64,000 bases of DNA from the NCBI GenBank assembly GCA_005019695.1, contig RXID01014982.1:67098-131097 (forward strand). The letters run 5' to 3'. Of this stretch, positions 43,401-56,900 are shown in pieces. The translations under genes were made by a program, and so were the position numbers. The notes beneath the pieces are model-generated. The model saw only the letters and a list, made by a program, of their open reading frames with translations. It made no database searches and was not told the origin of the DNA. Origin of the DNA: Trichopus zeylanicus subsp. travancoricus. Taxonomy: Eukaryota; Streptophyta; Magnoliopsida; Dioscoreales; Dioscoreaceae. Positions within the stretch are counted from its first letter, which is position 1. Every line of letters starts with the position of its first letter.

Positions 43401-44600
43401 AGATGAGGAAACACATTAAAGGCCTCTTTGATTTTGATTGAAATGGGCAAATGGGTGAAGGAGGAGATAAGGTTTTCATTAAAGGACCCAACATGCCATG
43501 GGGCCAAATGATGTGAAGGAAAAAGATGTCCTTTGAATGAATGAGTTCTTCAATGCAAAGGTGATCCAGCATTTTAAAGCAGAGGCTTCTCATGCTCTTG
43601 TCAGACACTGGAATGGGTATGATGTGGGAGACATGCAGATGAAGAACAGACAGAGAAGGGAGCACCATGTTTTCTGTGTCAGCTATTACCAATTGAATAA
43701 TCGAACCTGTTACATAACTGCTATGTTGAATAGGATATTGAGATAGTGGAAGCCAGAATGGGAATGACATCAATGATGTTATAACGGAGAAAGAACAAAT
43801 GAAAAGGCATCTCTCCCGCTGATATAACCTTCTATTTGTAATAGACCACGAACTAGTAAGAGTCATTCTTAGACAACAGCAAGAAGTGATCTAATTTCTT
43901 TGATCCGGCCCAGGGAAAAGAGCTAAGATATTGAGCACTGCTTCTGTCCTATTGCCACTTGTTTACATTGTTCATCTAACCTTTGATGTAGTATGAGAAT
44001 ACAGAAGAGTTCAAGACCCAGCAAAGATGTCTGGCAGGATAAGATCATAGGAAAGAGTCTGAGAGAGAACCCTCCAAACAGTTTTTTCCAATTAAAAGCA
44101 AACCAAGTACAATAATCAAAAGGTTCACAGTTGTCAACCATCGTCTTATTCTTCGCTTTATGGTGCATTATTTGTCAACCTTGTTTAACTCGTGCATAAG
44201 ACATGGAACTTGATAAACCATGGAGATAAACAGATAACAACCTCAGTATTTCTCACTTTTATACATTGTGGCAACTCCAAAATGTCTCCTAAACAGACCT
44301 AAAAGACCTCCACCAAATTGCCCAGTAGTTGCAGCTCTTGCTGTAGACTGTGATAGGAAGATAACTCTAATCACATCTTGAACAATGGAAGTAGGAAGAT
44401 AACTCTAATCACAAGTAAATGGAAGCAATGACATCAAAACTGACAATTGTCAAAAAGATCCATAGATAAATTTCAAAAAGTTCTTTCCCCTATTAAAACA
44501 ACAAGATAATCTTGATACAGTCGAGCTTGTACTAGACTTCCTGAAACAATATCAATGACACCCAAAACACAGTTTCCCTTGGCAAATCAACAAGTAAAAG
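40477..44600. other. Intergenic region without a recognised gene
   Basis: The first 200 bp should be the BURP 3' UTR. The rest is AT-rich, with ATT/TAT runs near 41884-41910 and several poly-A and poly-T stretches. The minus-strand frame at 43399-43866 (155 residues) shows no domain, and its translation looks random. A 20-bp direct repeat (GGAAGATAACTCTAATCACA) occurs twice near 44356-44415. A non-coding transcript cannot be excluded. Confidence 0.45.
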
Positions 44601-44701
44601 CTACTATAAATAAACTGGCTGCAACCTAGGAAACAGTAAAACAAGGATTGAACCATTTTTCTTGTTGTCTAAAAGCAGGCATGGCAGCATGGCTTTCAAA
44701 G

Positions 44702-47700
44702 TCAGCCCATAACCAAATTCACCTGCTCAAACTCCAACAGAGACATGTTGTTATCCTCTTTTACTGTGAAACTTGCTGGATCTGTGACTTCCACACGACC
44801 CCATTTGTCCACAGCGAGCCTCATTGATCCCTTAAACATTTCAATTTTCGCATTACGAAGAATCACAGTTGTATCTGGCTTCATCAAGTCGACTGCAACA
44901 CAGACAAGATAGTTTATGAATATAGTATAAAGATAGCAAACAATAGGTTATTGGCTTCGCCAAAAGAAAAAGAACAATAGATGGTCAAACCTCAATAGTA
45001 CAACTTTCCATAACCAAATGTCTCTAAGGTGTAGTATTTCTTGAAATACTAAGTTGTTTATGGATAGTCATCATCAAACATCCAGAAATTATGTTTAGAT
45101 GTCTAACCATATCATCCGTTAAAAATGTTATTTTCTACAAGGTCAGTATCATCTTCTGAGAAACATTAAATACATGCACATTGCTTTTAGCATGAGCTTA
45201 CATGCCTAAGAAATGACCACAAACAATTTCAGATGTATGTTTACATCATGGCCTTGTGCTTTTGGCACTGGGTTTCTATCGTCCGCATCTTCAATAGATA
45301 TTAATCCTCAGTGAAGAGACAAAAATAAAGAAACAAAACGCCAAGTGAATTTTGTTTCTTTTAGCAATGCTATATAGAATTCTTTCTGCAATTCAAGAAT
45401 GACTGATAAAACATTCAAATTAAGGATCATCAAAACTTATTTAGTTTTTAAAATCACATTTAGACTTTGACAATTAATAGATTATAGATGGAAGACCAAT
45501 TCTTGGGTAGGAAGGCACAAAAGCTATTTTAAATGTTCCATGTGTAATTTAGGGAAATTTCCTCAATTTCTTTTTTGACCTAAAAGAACAAAAATGGCAA
45601 CATCATAACTCAAGTATTCACAAGAATTTACAAGAATATATCTCCCTTCTAATTATCAGAGATCATGTTGCATGTTAACTAAGTGAGGGACTAACCAGAA
45701 AGAAGATATTGCAAAAGAGGACGCTGAAGAAAGGAACAATAAGACATAAAAAAAGGGCAAGATCATTCACAAGCACTTTCAATTCAACAAAGTCACTTGA
45801 GGAAAAGAATCCAACCTATTACGCTCCTGCATCTGAGCCTACTATGGAGCAAATACATTATTGCTTGTCCATGTAAGTACTGCTAATATGATTATCCAAA
45901 TCCTCCTTTTAAATTAAGCATTTAGATGAAGTCAAGTTGCTAAAAAGACTCACGTAATTTCAAGTCATTGCAAAAGGGTGTATAGCTTTGTTACTGTAAC
46001 TGTTTCTGTTTCCATGAGTTGAAGTTTTTAGGCTGCCTATCTTTTAACTTTCTTTGGCTGTGTCAGGTTTCCAAAGCAATCTACTGTTTTGGTTGCAACA
46101 TTTTTTATATAGTTTTGCCCAGGACACCATCTTGGTGCTTCTACTCCTGATAAATAAGGAGCAGACTTGAATTCCCTTTCTCTACTGCACTGCACCTTCA
46201 TTCCTCAAAAAAGAACTTAGAGACTGTTTGGATGAATTCTCAATTTGAAATCGAAGAATTGGTTATTTCTGTCAATTCCGAAAAATTGAGAGAATTATTG
46301 GAATTGTCTAATTTCGGTGTTTGGATGAGTATTTTTTGGATGAAATTTGAAATTAATTAATTCTTTTAATTTTTAAAAATATATTAAATTTAATATTAAT
46401 ATTTGTACAAAATAAAAAAAATATAAATATAATTTATAAATACAAAATATATATTTTTTAAAAAAATTTAATACTTTATTTATAACTAAATGAAATAAAA
46501 TAAAATATTAATATTAGAAAATACTAAATTAATTAAAAAATTAATACAAATTTAAAAATGACCCAAAAATAAAGAATTTTATAATTATAATACAATTAAT
46601 TTAGGATTTATTTAATTTATTTTTTTGTTAAATAATTTGCTAAACATAAAATACTTATTTTCTTAGAAATATAATTTATTATTTCAAAAAATAATATAAT
46701 TATTAAAATGGCCCGAGAATTATATAAATATAATACAATTAATTTAAGATTTATTTATTATATTTTAGTTAACAAATTAAATAATTTGATAAACTTAAAA
46801 TTATATTTTTTTAAAAAATAATTTATTTTTAGTTAAATAAATATTTTAAAATTTAAAACATGTAAATTAATTTTAAACTAAAAAAATTTAGAAAATGGTC
46901 TAAATATTATATAAATTCATTATTTAATTTGTGGGTCCCACCGCAATTTCTAAGCATTAGATGAATTTCTCTCAAAATTTTTGGAATTCAAAACCAGAAT
47001 TGGAAAAAAAAATTATCTAATTCGTTTAATTTCGAATTTCGAAATTGAACCAAATACCCGAATTAAGAAATTGAATTTTAATTACTCCAATTCTCTCAAT
47101 TCCAGGGCTTTGGAATCCATCCAAACAGCTCCTTACCCATCTCAAACTGAATATGACTTGATTATTCCTATCATCTACAATAAATAACTGCATATATGGC
47201 TCCAAATTTCAGCTGAAAGCCCTAAACATTTCTACTAGAAATATCAATAGCAAGAGAATGACTGTTAAGTGCATTGACAAAAAAAATAATTTCTTAAAAG
47301 CAGGCTTTGTTCATCATATGTTATGGATGGATATCAATTATAGCAAGAGTAAATTGGACCCAAAAACAAAAGTAACATGACATAATCCTCTACCCACACA
47401 TGCAACCATTTTAATTGCAATGGATTTATCACACAGTCAAGACGTCCTCTAAGCCTCTAAACATATAGAAGATGAAAGATGTTCAAATAGAACGACAATA
47501 GTCATGGAACCTAAATAGAGATAGAAGGGAGCAAGTATATTCCATTTTCCATAATAAAATAATAGTTCTCACAAATAAAATAAATAATCTGAACACATTA
47601 TGTGCAACGTGTTCCGTTTATCCAAAGTCATAAAGTATCTTTAGTATCCACCATTGGATACATCCGGATACACCAAAAAATCCCAGGCATGCATGTCCAG

Positions 47701-48862
47701 GAAATACTGCACTCAAGCGAATGGATTTCATGGAAAAACAACTAAATAATTCATCAACTTAATTTTGATTTAACAATACCACTGCAGAACTGATGAGCAA
47801 AGATGAGACAAAAAGAGGAAATCAACAGATTAACTAAGAAGAAAGTATGAACTTTTTTTTCCAAAATCTAAAGAATAACTAAGTTTGAAAAATGATGGAT
47901 CTCTCCCAGGGCTGCCCAGCATGCTCTTTTATGGCCATCAAAGCAAGTCCGAATTTAGATTAGGAAAACACTAGTCCTTCTACAAGTTGGACTTCCTAAA
48001 ATAAAAGCATACCAAATTCTAATACAGGGGTTTGGTTTGGCTCACGAACGAGACGAACAAATGCTTTGGCAATTGAGGAACCCATCCAATCTTGAAATGT
48101 GTCCGCTTCAATTCATCTTTTGTGTTTTTAATCTACTCTCCATGTTTTAAATCCATTCAGTATGTTTTCAGTCTATTTTTTGATTTTTCAATCTGCAAAA
48201 AAAGATTGAAAAACAAACCTTTGATTGTTTTGTTTTTAGACACTAGTTGGGATTGGTTACTGATTTCCTTTCCCCGTATTCATGAGCTAAACCAAACCCC
48301 TAATAGAAACAAAATTGATCAAAACTAAAAACATATTAAAACCTAATGACTCATCACTAAAGATAATATTGATGCACCCCAACTTTCTTTCAGCAATAGA
48401 TTCATCCGGATACCCGTGCATTAAGAACCAATTTCAGTAATTGGGACCACAGGCTACTAATAGATAAACAAACAGAACCCATGAGCAAAGGCCATCCAAA
48501 TTTCCCAAATGCTGATAGGCACAAGATATGACCCACATAAAAGCCAAGGTGCAGAGCACCCAGGTGGCAGACACTTACAATCTAGCTAACTGCAAAGGCC
48601 TAACAAATAACATCAACATGCATATTAGTGATTCACAAATTCAATGGAAACACACACCTTGCTCGTTTCGGGCAGTAAAAACAATCATTGCAGTTTCATC
48701 TCCCACCAAACATTCGGAAAGGCGTGCACTGGGGCGTCCCCTCTGTCCGACAAGCTTAGAGCTGACCACCTTCACTGTGAGAGTGTGCCCGTTCGTTGCT
48801 GGCCGAAGTTGATTGACCTTAATGAACTCTGGCTTCCTCATCCCACTCTTTGACTCATCCAT
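44702..48862 (-). CDS. At4g28440-type OB-fold (ssDNA-binding-like) protein, 131 aa
   Basis: Small protein of the plant family typified by At4g28440, with a single-strand nucleic-acid-binding-like OB fold; the cellular role is poorly known. Coding exons: 48862-48658 (MDESKSGMRKPEFIKVNQLR, then HTLTVKVVSSKL, ECLVGDETAMIVFTARNEQ) and 44892-44702 (VDLMKPDTTVILRNAKIEMF, then KGSMRLAVDKWGRVEV, FTVKEDNNMSLLEFEQVNLV). The junction splits the codon for Val. Length is slightly below the usual 140-155 because the Arg/Pro/Ser-rich loop is short. The 3.8-kb intron holds two miniature transposons. A 5' UTR intron is likely: an acceptor at about 48876 (CTTAG then GACGG) and a donor GTGAGT near 49380, with a TATA-like GGTATAAG near 49455. 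Confidence 0.9.
46220..47132. mobile_element. PIF/Harbinger (Tourist-like) non-autonomous element, 913 bp
   Basis: Flanked by TTA on both sides (46217-46219 and 47133-47135), the target of PIF/Harbinger elements. Terminal repeats are GAGACTGTTTGGATG and, on the minus strand, GGAGCTGTTTGGATG. Inverted similarity continues inward around AATTGAGAGAATT. The interior is extremely AT-rich, with no transposase. It lies in the large intron of the OB-fold gene. Confidence 0.72.
48027..48300. mobile_element. MITE with 22-bp terminal inverted repeats, 274 bp
   Basis: The left end, GGGGTTTGGTTTGGCTCACG, and the right end on the minus strand, GGGGTTTGGTTTAGCTCATG, match at all but two positions. No clear target duplication was found (TAATA occurs on both sides but offset). 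It lies in the intron of the OB-fold gene, about 360 bp downstream of its first coding exon. Confidence 0.6.
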
Positions 48863-49469
48863 CTTCTCAACCGTCCTAAGGTCAAAATTTTCTACTTTCA
48901 TAAATTGTTCAATTATTACCAACAAAACAATATCAGCACAAAACTGATGCACACCATGCCAAGGATTCACATAATGAAACAACGCACCAATGAAAATTTG
49001 CACAAAATAAGAAGGAGAAGGATGACATTTTAACGCATAATGATCAATAGATAAGCCAAATAAACAATAGATCAAATAGCATATGCAGCTCAACCCCAAT
49101 TGGCCTTCCAATCTACATAATATCATATACTAAAACCCATAAAATATTAATTTTTTTCAGATCTCCTCGACTCCTTATGATCCATAACAAAAATTGAATT
49201 TTCTAAACCATGATCGAGATTGATACCAACTCAAGGGAACAATTGTAATGCTGGAATCAGAAATAATCCACAAAATTCACAAAAAAAAAAAAACAATGGA
49301 GGATTATTCAATCAGATGGCTGAGCATCATCACACGTACGAATTATGGATTCAAAGGACAAGATATCGGGAAAACTCACAGATCTGCGCTTTTTGCTTTC
49401 TTCGTCTAGGTCGCCGAACGAGGACTGAGCGAGAGAATAAGGGGATGGACTTCTTATACCAGTCGCATC

Positions 49470-50850
49470 GTACAGTTCACAGATCACGAGGCAACTATGG
49501 TTGCGAACATGTCCTACCCCAATCAGAAAGTGTATTTGCATGTAAACCCCTGGAAATATGGAAAAATGCGTTTACTCCCGTAAACGCTGCATTTGCGTTT
49601 ATGTTCCGCAGAGACCTCAAAATCCAATGAAACTGCATGTCTGATTTATAATTCAAGCAAAAATATTTAAAAAAATTTAATCGAACCTTCCCACCGCACT
49701 TGTATTTCCTGTTCCCTCGACTTTTTTCTAGTGAATCTCATAATTAAGGATAAATTTAAAGTTCTAAATCAATTTTGAAAGAAGAAAGAAAATAAAAAAT
49801 TTATGTGTAAATATTCCACTTAATAAAATAAAATAAAAGGTTTTTCAGTCTTTAAACCCAATTGATCTAATTAACCAGAGCCAGACAGGCCTAATGAAGC
49901 TTAGCGTTGTCTATTGAATCTGATAAATAAAAGGAGTTAGGAGAAATTTTTAAAATCACAAGAAAACACAATAATATAATAAAATTTATGGAGTTGTAGA
50001 TAAAAATCTTAGAATAACTATGTGGGTATAATCCTGAAAAGTTTCTTCGATATTTATTAGTGACAAGCTGATTCAAAAAAATATTATTAGTGACAAAATG
50101 TTCTACTCGAGAGTTTTATATAAATTTAATTTAATAATTTTTAGAGGTTTATTCACACAAAATTATTTTAAATATGTTATGGTTGAAATATATTTCCTTT
50201 AATTTTTCCTTCATTAACAATCAAATTTTAGTATCACCAATCACATATTCTAAACTATTTATAATTATAACGCAAAATCAATACGAATAAGAGGTTATTT
50301 GGTTAGCCAAATATCAATAGAAGTATAAAAAATATACTTTGATTTATGTTTTTTTATCTATTTTTAGAAATGGTCGAAAATGATTTACTTGCGATATTTA
50401 ATTGGATGAAAATATATTTAAAAAGTATAATTACTAATATATATAATATCTATTTATTTAAAATGTTTAACAAATAAAGATTTTAAAATAAATTATATTA
50501 TTATAATATATATTTATTAATATTATTATAATCTTCAAAAACTATTAGATTTATTTTCAAAAGTTATTTTGAACCAAAAAAATATGGAACTAAAATTTAG
50601 TTTATTTTTCACTTCTAAATAAAAAATTATTAAAAATGGATTGATTTTTTTAAAAAATAATTTTAAATAATAAAATATGAAAAATAAAGAAAAGTAATAT
50701 CACTTTTAACTATTTTTATTTTTCTCAACTAAATAAGTTCTCAGAAGATATTGGTAATTTTAAAGTCAAAAGTACTGTTTAGAAGTTTGGAAAAATGTCA
50801 GGGGATTATTGGTAATTTTGATGTAGTTCAAAAAACAACAAAAAGCAGGT
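49470..50850. other. Divergent promoter region between the OB-fold and FTB genes
   Basis: A 1.4-kb AT-rich spacer separating head-to-head genes, so it probably holds both promoters. A TATTTAAAAA string at 50855-50864, about 55 bp before the FTB start codon, is a candidate TATA box. No gene was recognised. Confidence 0.45.
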
Positions 50851-50918
50851 GTTATTTAAAAATCGACAATACATCAGGTTTTCCTCGCCGAATACCACGC
50901 GCACTCTGATCGGCGGCG

Positions 50919-53900
50919 ATGGAGTCGAGTCCCCCTTCCTCCGCATCCTCGCCTTGTTCGTCGCCGGAGATCACCACCACGCAGCTGGAGCAGCTCAGGG
51001 TGGAGGCCAGGGTGTTCGAGATCTACCGATTCCTTGATGGCGTCCCTCCTCACGCCCAATCACTCATGTAATACCCGCTACTCCTTCCTCTTCTCCTTCG
51101 TTTTCGTCATCTTCTTCCTCTCCTTGCTTTTGCACGTCGTGAGAGTCCAATTCCGCTGTTTTTCGATGAATTATGGGCGCAGTTGTTGTGAGAAATCTTA
51201 CAGAAGATAAATTTATGGTACGGTGGTCGCATAAAAGATTGGTTCTTGAAGATATGATATACAGGGAAAATCTCAATTTAAGTTTGAAAGGGTGGATCGA
51301 GATAGGAAATTTTTGTTGATTGAAAACCCTAAGCTCATATGGATAAACTCCATTTATCTCACTCCGCCTTGTACTCAAACAGAGAGATCATATTGTGTTT
51401 GTGTTTAAATGTTGGTGTCTTTCTCCTTTTATCTATTACGGTTGTAATTCGTTCGAGCTGAACTTGTGTTTAACATTATTGTGTTTAAAATTCTTGAGGA
51501 ATTTTCTCCTTTTATTTTCTATTAAGATGTAGCTTGTGGTTTTCCAGGATGGAGCTTTGGCGTGATAAGCATATTGAGTTTTTGACAAGAGGGCTTAGGC
51601 AACTTGGGCCAAGCTACCATGTGCTCGATGCCAAGTAGGATTGAGTTTTCATTTGCTAATTGTTTGAGTATGAAGATATTTCTAATAAATTCTCTTGATG
51701 TTATTTTCTTAATCTTCCTTACTAAAATGGTGTGTTGTCATATTTGCAGTCGACCGTGGTTGTGCTATTGGATTCTCCACTCAATTGCTATATTGGGAGA
51801 GCTTGATGATGACGAACTTCAGAAAAATGTTGTGGACTTCCTTTCCCGTTGCCAGGTCTATGTTTACGTCAAAGTTTTACTTTGCTTCTTTGGCTTAAAT
51901 TCAAATTAGTTATCACAAAATTGTTGGAAATTAAGCAGGGGATATGTCATTAAGTATAGTCTTATGTACATCTACTGGCATTTTGTTGTTTTAAAAACCA
52001 TCATCGGCATGAATTAAGATTGTTGCACTCTCTTGGCTGATATCACGGTAATAGGAATCATTGCATTACATTTGAACTGACCTAGTTATTGTTATGGCAA
52101 TACAGGACAAAGATGGTGGATATGGTGGTGGACCAGGGCAGGTTTGTTTAAGACACATTTTACCTCTGTTCATTTTCACCTATCAAGGAGTTTTGCCCTG
52201 TTCATTCATCAAGTTGATATTGGATATAAATTTGAGATGTGATACATCTGAGTTTTAGGTGATAAGCCATGGCCCTAGTTCCCTTTGATTGTTTGTGTCA
52301 ATATTGTCCTGTTCTTTTTGATTGGGCTGATGCCGATGATATATATAAAATATACATAATTCTAAATTTTCAGTTGGTGTATTGATGCAGTGTATTGGTT
52401 TCTTTGTCCTCTTAAAATTTTCTTTGTAGCTTATATTTATTTAGGTAAAATTGTTTAAAATTATTAAAATCTTGAAAAAATTGCGTAGAAAAGGAAAGTA
52501 TAATCAGTTGGGAAATAGAGCACCCTGCTTGTGACTTTTGTATTTTTGGTGTCTTGTGGCTTATTGTAATTTAAACTAGCTGACATACTATTCCTAGTTT
52601 GTGTTGCAATTAGAGATAGTGAACATTTGCTTATTTTGTAACAGTCAATTACATGCATGTCCAGATGGCTCATCTTGCAACAACATATGCTGCTGTGAAT
52701 ACACTTGTTACTTTGGGAACTGAGAGGGCATTGTCATCAATAGACAGGTTATCTGTACCATACCACCATATTAGCAGCTCTTTTTTGCTAGTTTATTATT
52801 CTATTCAGATGTATTTCTAGGCTAACTTTTGAGCTTTTTGATGCTCAGAGATAAATTGTACAATTTTTTGTTGCGGATGAAAGATCCTTCAGGTGGTTTC
52901 AGGTGCACTTCTTCAGTTACACTAAATTCTACATTCTTAAAAGCATTACAGGTTTTGCTTATTATATATTCTTTTTGTAATGGAACAGCTACGTTTCAAT
53001 TTTGAACTATGTACAAACTCTTTCTTTGGTTCATAGAGGGTTATTTCACCTTCAAAATGAAAGACTTGCATCAAGCCACAAATATTGGTTACTGTCCTCA
53101 ATTAAATTGTTTGCCTTCTATGTGATAATGGCACATTGGAATTTCAAATCTAAACAATCTGACAGAAAAATAATTGTCTCTCTCTATCTCTATCACTCTC
53201 TTCGATGTAGCTGTAGTAGCTCAAAAGAACCAATGGTGGATTGGTGAATTCTTAACCATTACTACAAAAATAGAAGCAGCTAGAACTCTCTCTTTCTCTG
53301 TCTGTATTTACCATCCAGGCAATTTTGAGGGTTGTATGTTAGTCTTCTTTATAGATTACAGGAATTCCTTTATTAGTAACTACTACACATCATATATTTT
53401 ATGACATCCCTTTTATAAACAGTTGATTTTTTTTGGTATCCTAGTATGAGCAACTGATAACATACATTGCTGATCAGATGCTTCACCACCTTCCTTCTTG
53501 TTGGTGCTTAGCTATTGCTCTAAATTGATTTTTCTGTTTTTTATCAGAATGCATGATGGTGGTGAGACGGATGTCCGGGCTTGCTACACAGCAATTTCTG
53601 TAAGCCATTGCATCCTTTTAGTTTCTTCAACATGAGAAATTAAGCAGCTCCTAATGAAAGTTCAGATTCAGTTGATAAAGTATTTGCGAATGCTTATATG
53701 TTGCATTTGATCAGATTAAGTGATATGAATCAGCATATGGATGTGATAGTTTTGTCAGTTCCGCTGTTATCAGCTCATTATTTTAAAAAATTCTGACCCA
53801 TGGAAAAGCAACAGTTTGGTTGTCTGATTTATTCCACATGGAAAGTAGGGGAACGCTCAATCGACAAATATTTGGTGAGTCTCATTCTTCAATATGATAG

Positions 53901-56900
53901 GCCATTCCAGATTAAGGGACTGTTGGGATACTTTAGGAAAAAACCCATTGGAATCCCCAATTTGTATGGAATTTGGTGTTACTAAACTGGCCCTAACTGG
54001 ACATTTCTACCTGATGTCTTAGTTCAAGTACTGTGGTGGTTTTAAGTGTCCTGACCTTTTACTCTTACTTGGCTGCAACTTTGACTTCATTTATATCCAG
54101 TGGTGATGATTAGTCTTGGTATCAGTATCTTTTGCATTTTGTTTGCATGATGATGTATTTTGACAAGTCTTAATGCTATTAGCCTTGGTAATAGTGGATG
54201 CGATCTTCCTTGCTTACATGTCCATTATGCTTTCAGTTGGTTGTTTTCATGTCAATCCCTTGAAAACCAATTGCCACATAATAGCCTTGAGTACTGTTGA
54301 TCATAGGCTTCTCATAATTGCCTAGATTGTAGCATCTTGAATGACTAAGATGAATTCTACATCCATCTTGAAGAAGTGGAATCCAGGTTTCAACAAGGGC
54401 CAGATCTGAAGCCAAAAAGGAAAACAAACAATAGTGACCTGCTGGGTCGATTGGTCTGCATATTTTGCTTTTACTGCTATATCTGAAATTCCTCTGTATA
54501 TTACTTGATGTAAACCAGATATTGGATTTGTTTGGCCTTTGAAGTGGTTGCTTATGTATCCTCTTCGAATACAGGTTGCAAGCATACTAAACATTCTGGA
54601 TGATGTGCTTATAACAGATGTCGGATGCTTCATCTTGAGGTTGGTCTTAAAAAAGCGTCCTGTTCATATATTGTAGCACTTTTAGGCTGCATTACTTTTT
54701 GTATTGCATTCAAGACAGTCTCGAGGCATTCTAGTGGACTATGCTTGTGCCCAAAATTACATGTTTTGGTTGCTGCCTGCTTTCCTTGTTGCAGATGCCA
54801 AACATATGAAGGTGGCATTGCTGGAGAACCTGGATCTGAAGCCCATGGTGGGTATGTTTCGAACATGTTGTGCTATCCTTTTTTCTCTTGAAAATATACC
54901 TTTGAAAGTTTCCTTTTTCATTTTCAATGCTCATATCTATAATATGTTATCAAGTTGATAGGAGACTAGAGAAAGAGTCGCACTCCATCAATCCAAGAAA
55001 TAGCAAGCAAAAAGTGAATAACAAAGATCAGTTATCCATTGATTGGGTTGTGATGAGATCACATTTATAACATGTTGTTGCAAAATAAATTAGAGAGGCT
55101 GGATTCTAAACATGTTGCAAAACATAAGACCAGTTAAAAATAAATATTGCTAGAAGTGGATGTAATCAAATAGCATTTAGTTTTATCATGAGTTTTTGGT
55201 TGGGCCAGAGTTTATATTGGGTTTTTTATTCAATTTTCTTTGGAGAACTTGGCCTTAAATAACTTGACAAGCATAAAAAATCCAAAAAAACTTGAAAAAA
55301 AGTAAATAAATCCTTTACAAGGTGGGGATATTTTTCGCGTGCATTGCATGTGGTTTAAGTTTTGTTTTGCAGTAGTTACACTCCAGATGTTGCTTGTGAG
55401 CACATATTCTCATCATTTTCTATTACTGAAGATTTCTCTTCTTTGTGTTCTTTAAAGGTACACATTTTGTGGCTTGGCAACCATGATCCTGATAAATGAG
55501 GCTGATAAGCTGGATTTGCCTAGTCTAATTGTAAGAACTTTCTCTGTTGCATACTGTGCTTCTTCATTAAGACTATTGTGCATTGTTTCATGCGTTGTTG
55601 TTTTTTTGGTTTTCCTCCATGCTCAATATTACTTCTTACTGCTATTTTACTGAAAGATAGTGATGTATGGCTTTTATGGCAGTAACTGAACTTCTATGTT
55701 AGGTAAAAAAATGTCAACAAGAGAATGAAAGGATTTTCATTCTTCAGGTCACCTCTAGTAGTTAGTCACACAAAGTTTTGATAGTGAGGACCTTGTAAAT
55801 GGTCAACAGTTCTCTACAAGAGTGAAATTGGAAACAGAAACAATTGCTTCAAGTGTATAAGTTTTGTTCACCTGAGCTATTAAGTTGTTAGGTATTTCTT
55901 GTGAAAAACTTATGTCATATCATCAGATGGCAATTTTGGCAACAAGATGTATAGAACTTATGCTAGCTGTGAATGTTGAGAACAAAGTCTCAAATTTTTT
56001 TAAAGTTTGAATTACTGAATTATTTCTATGAATTTTTGTATAATATCCAAATATGAAAAATTGATAGAAATAACTTAGTTTTTCTAATTTGAAATAGATT
56101 AATGTCCTTAGCAGAATTTAATAGCAAGTTACCCTTTTGCAATTTCTGTGGAAAATTAGCCCTTGTTATCTTGCTCTAGTTATGAAAAATGATCTTCTTC
56201 CAGCTATGACTCGTTGGAATTTGATGAAGAAGATTTGCAATATACTGTTGCATTATTATCATTGACCAATTCTTAATGCATTTGACTTACCATATGACTT
56301 GATTTATTATTAATTATTCAATGAAAGTCTCAAGAAGTAAATTGATAAAATCTGTCTGTGTTGGTGAGCTAACAGGTATACAACAAGGAAGTTCAGGTCA
56401 TACTTCTATAATGTTTAATTTTATGTTGGCTGCTATTTCAGTGCCTGTCCAATTAGGGGACAGTTTAAATGCACACAAGCATGTTGTTGCCATGTTCTCT
56501 GGTTTCTGTTTATCTTTAGGAGAGTTACAGAATCTGCTGGTGTAATTAGGATTGGCTGGCTTTCCGTCAAGGGGTGGAGTGCGGATTTCAAGGCCGAACA
56601 AATAAATTGGTTGATGGTTGCTACTCCTTTTGGCAAGTAATTTTCTTTCCACATTATTAGTTTGCATTTCACATTCAGAATTTGCAATGAGATTTCAATA
56701 TATCCGTAGGGAGGAGTGCTTGCATTACTGCAAAGATTTTTATCAGTTGTTGAGAAACAATTAAAAGCTTCAACAAGGAGAGGAGGATTGCTGTCTGATT
56801 CCATGTACAATATCTCTTCTTCTAGTTCAGCTGAGAATAGCTTTGGGGGCCTAAATTCATGCTCAACTGTTGGGACCTCTCATGCAGAACATGAAGGTAG

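Noticed and set aside
43399..43866. 155-codon minus-strand frame
   Set aside because: No recognisable motif, and its codon use looks like non-coding DNA. A non-coding transcript cannot be tested from sequence alone.
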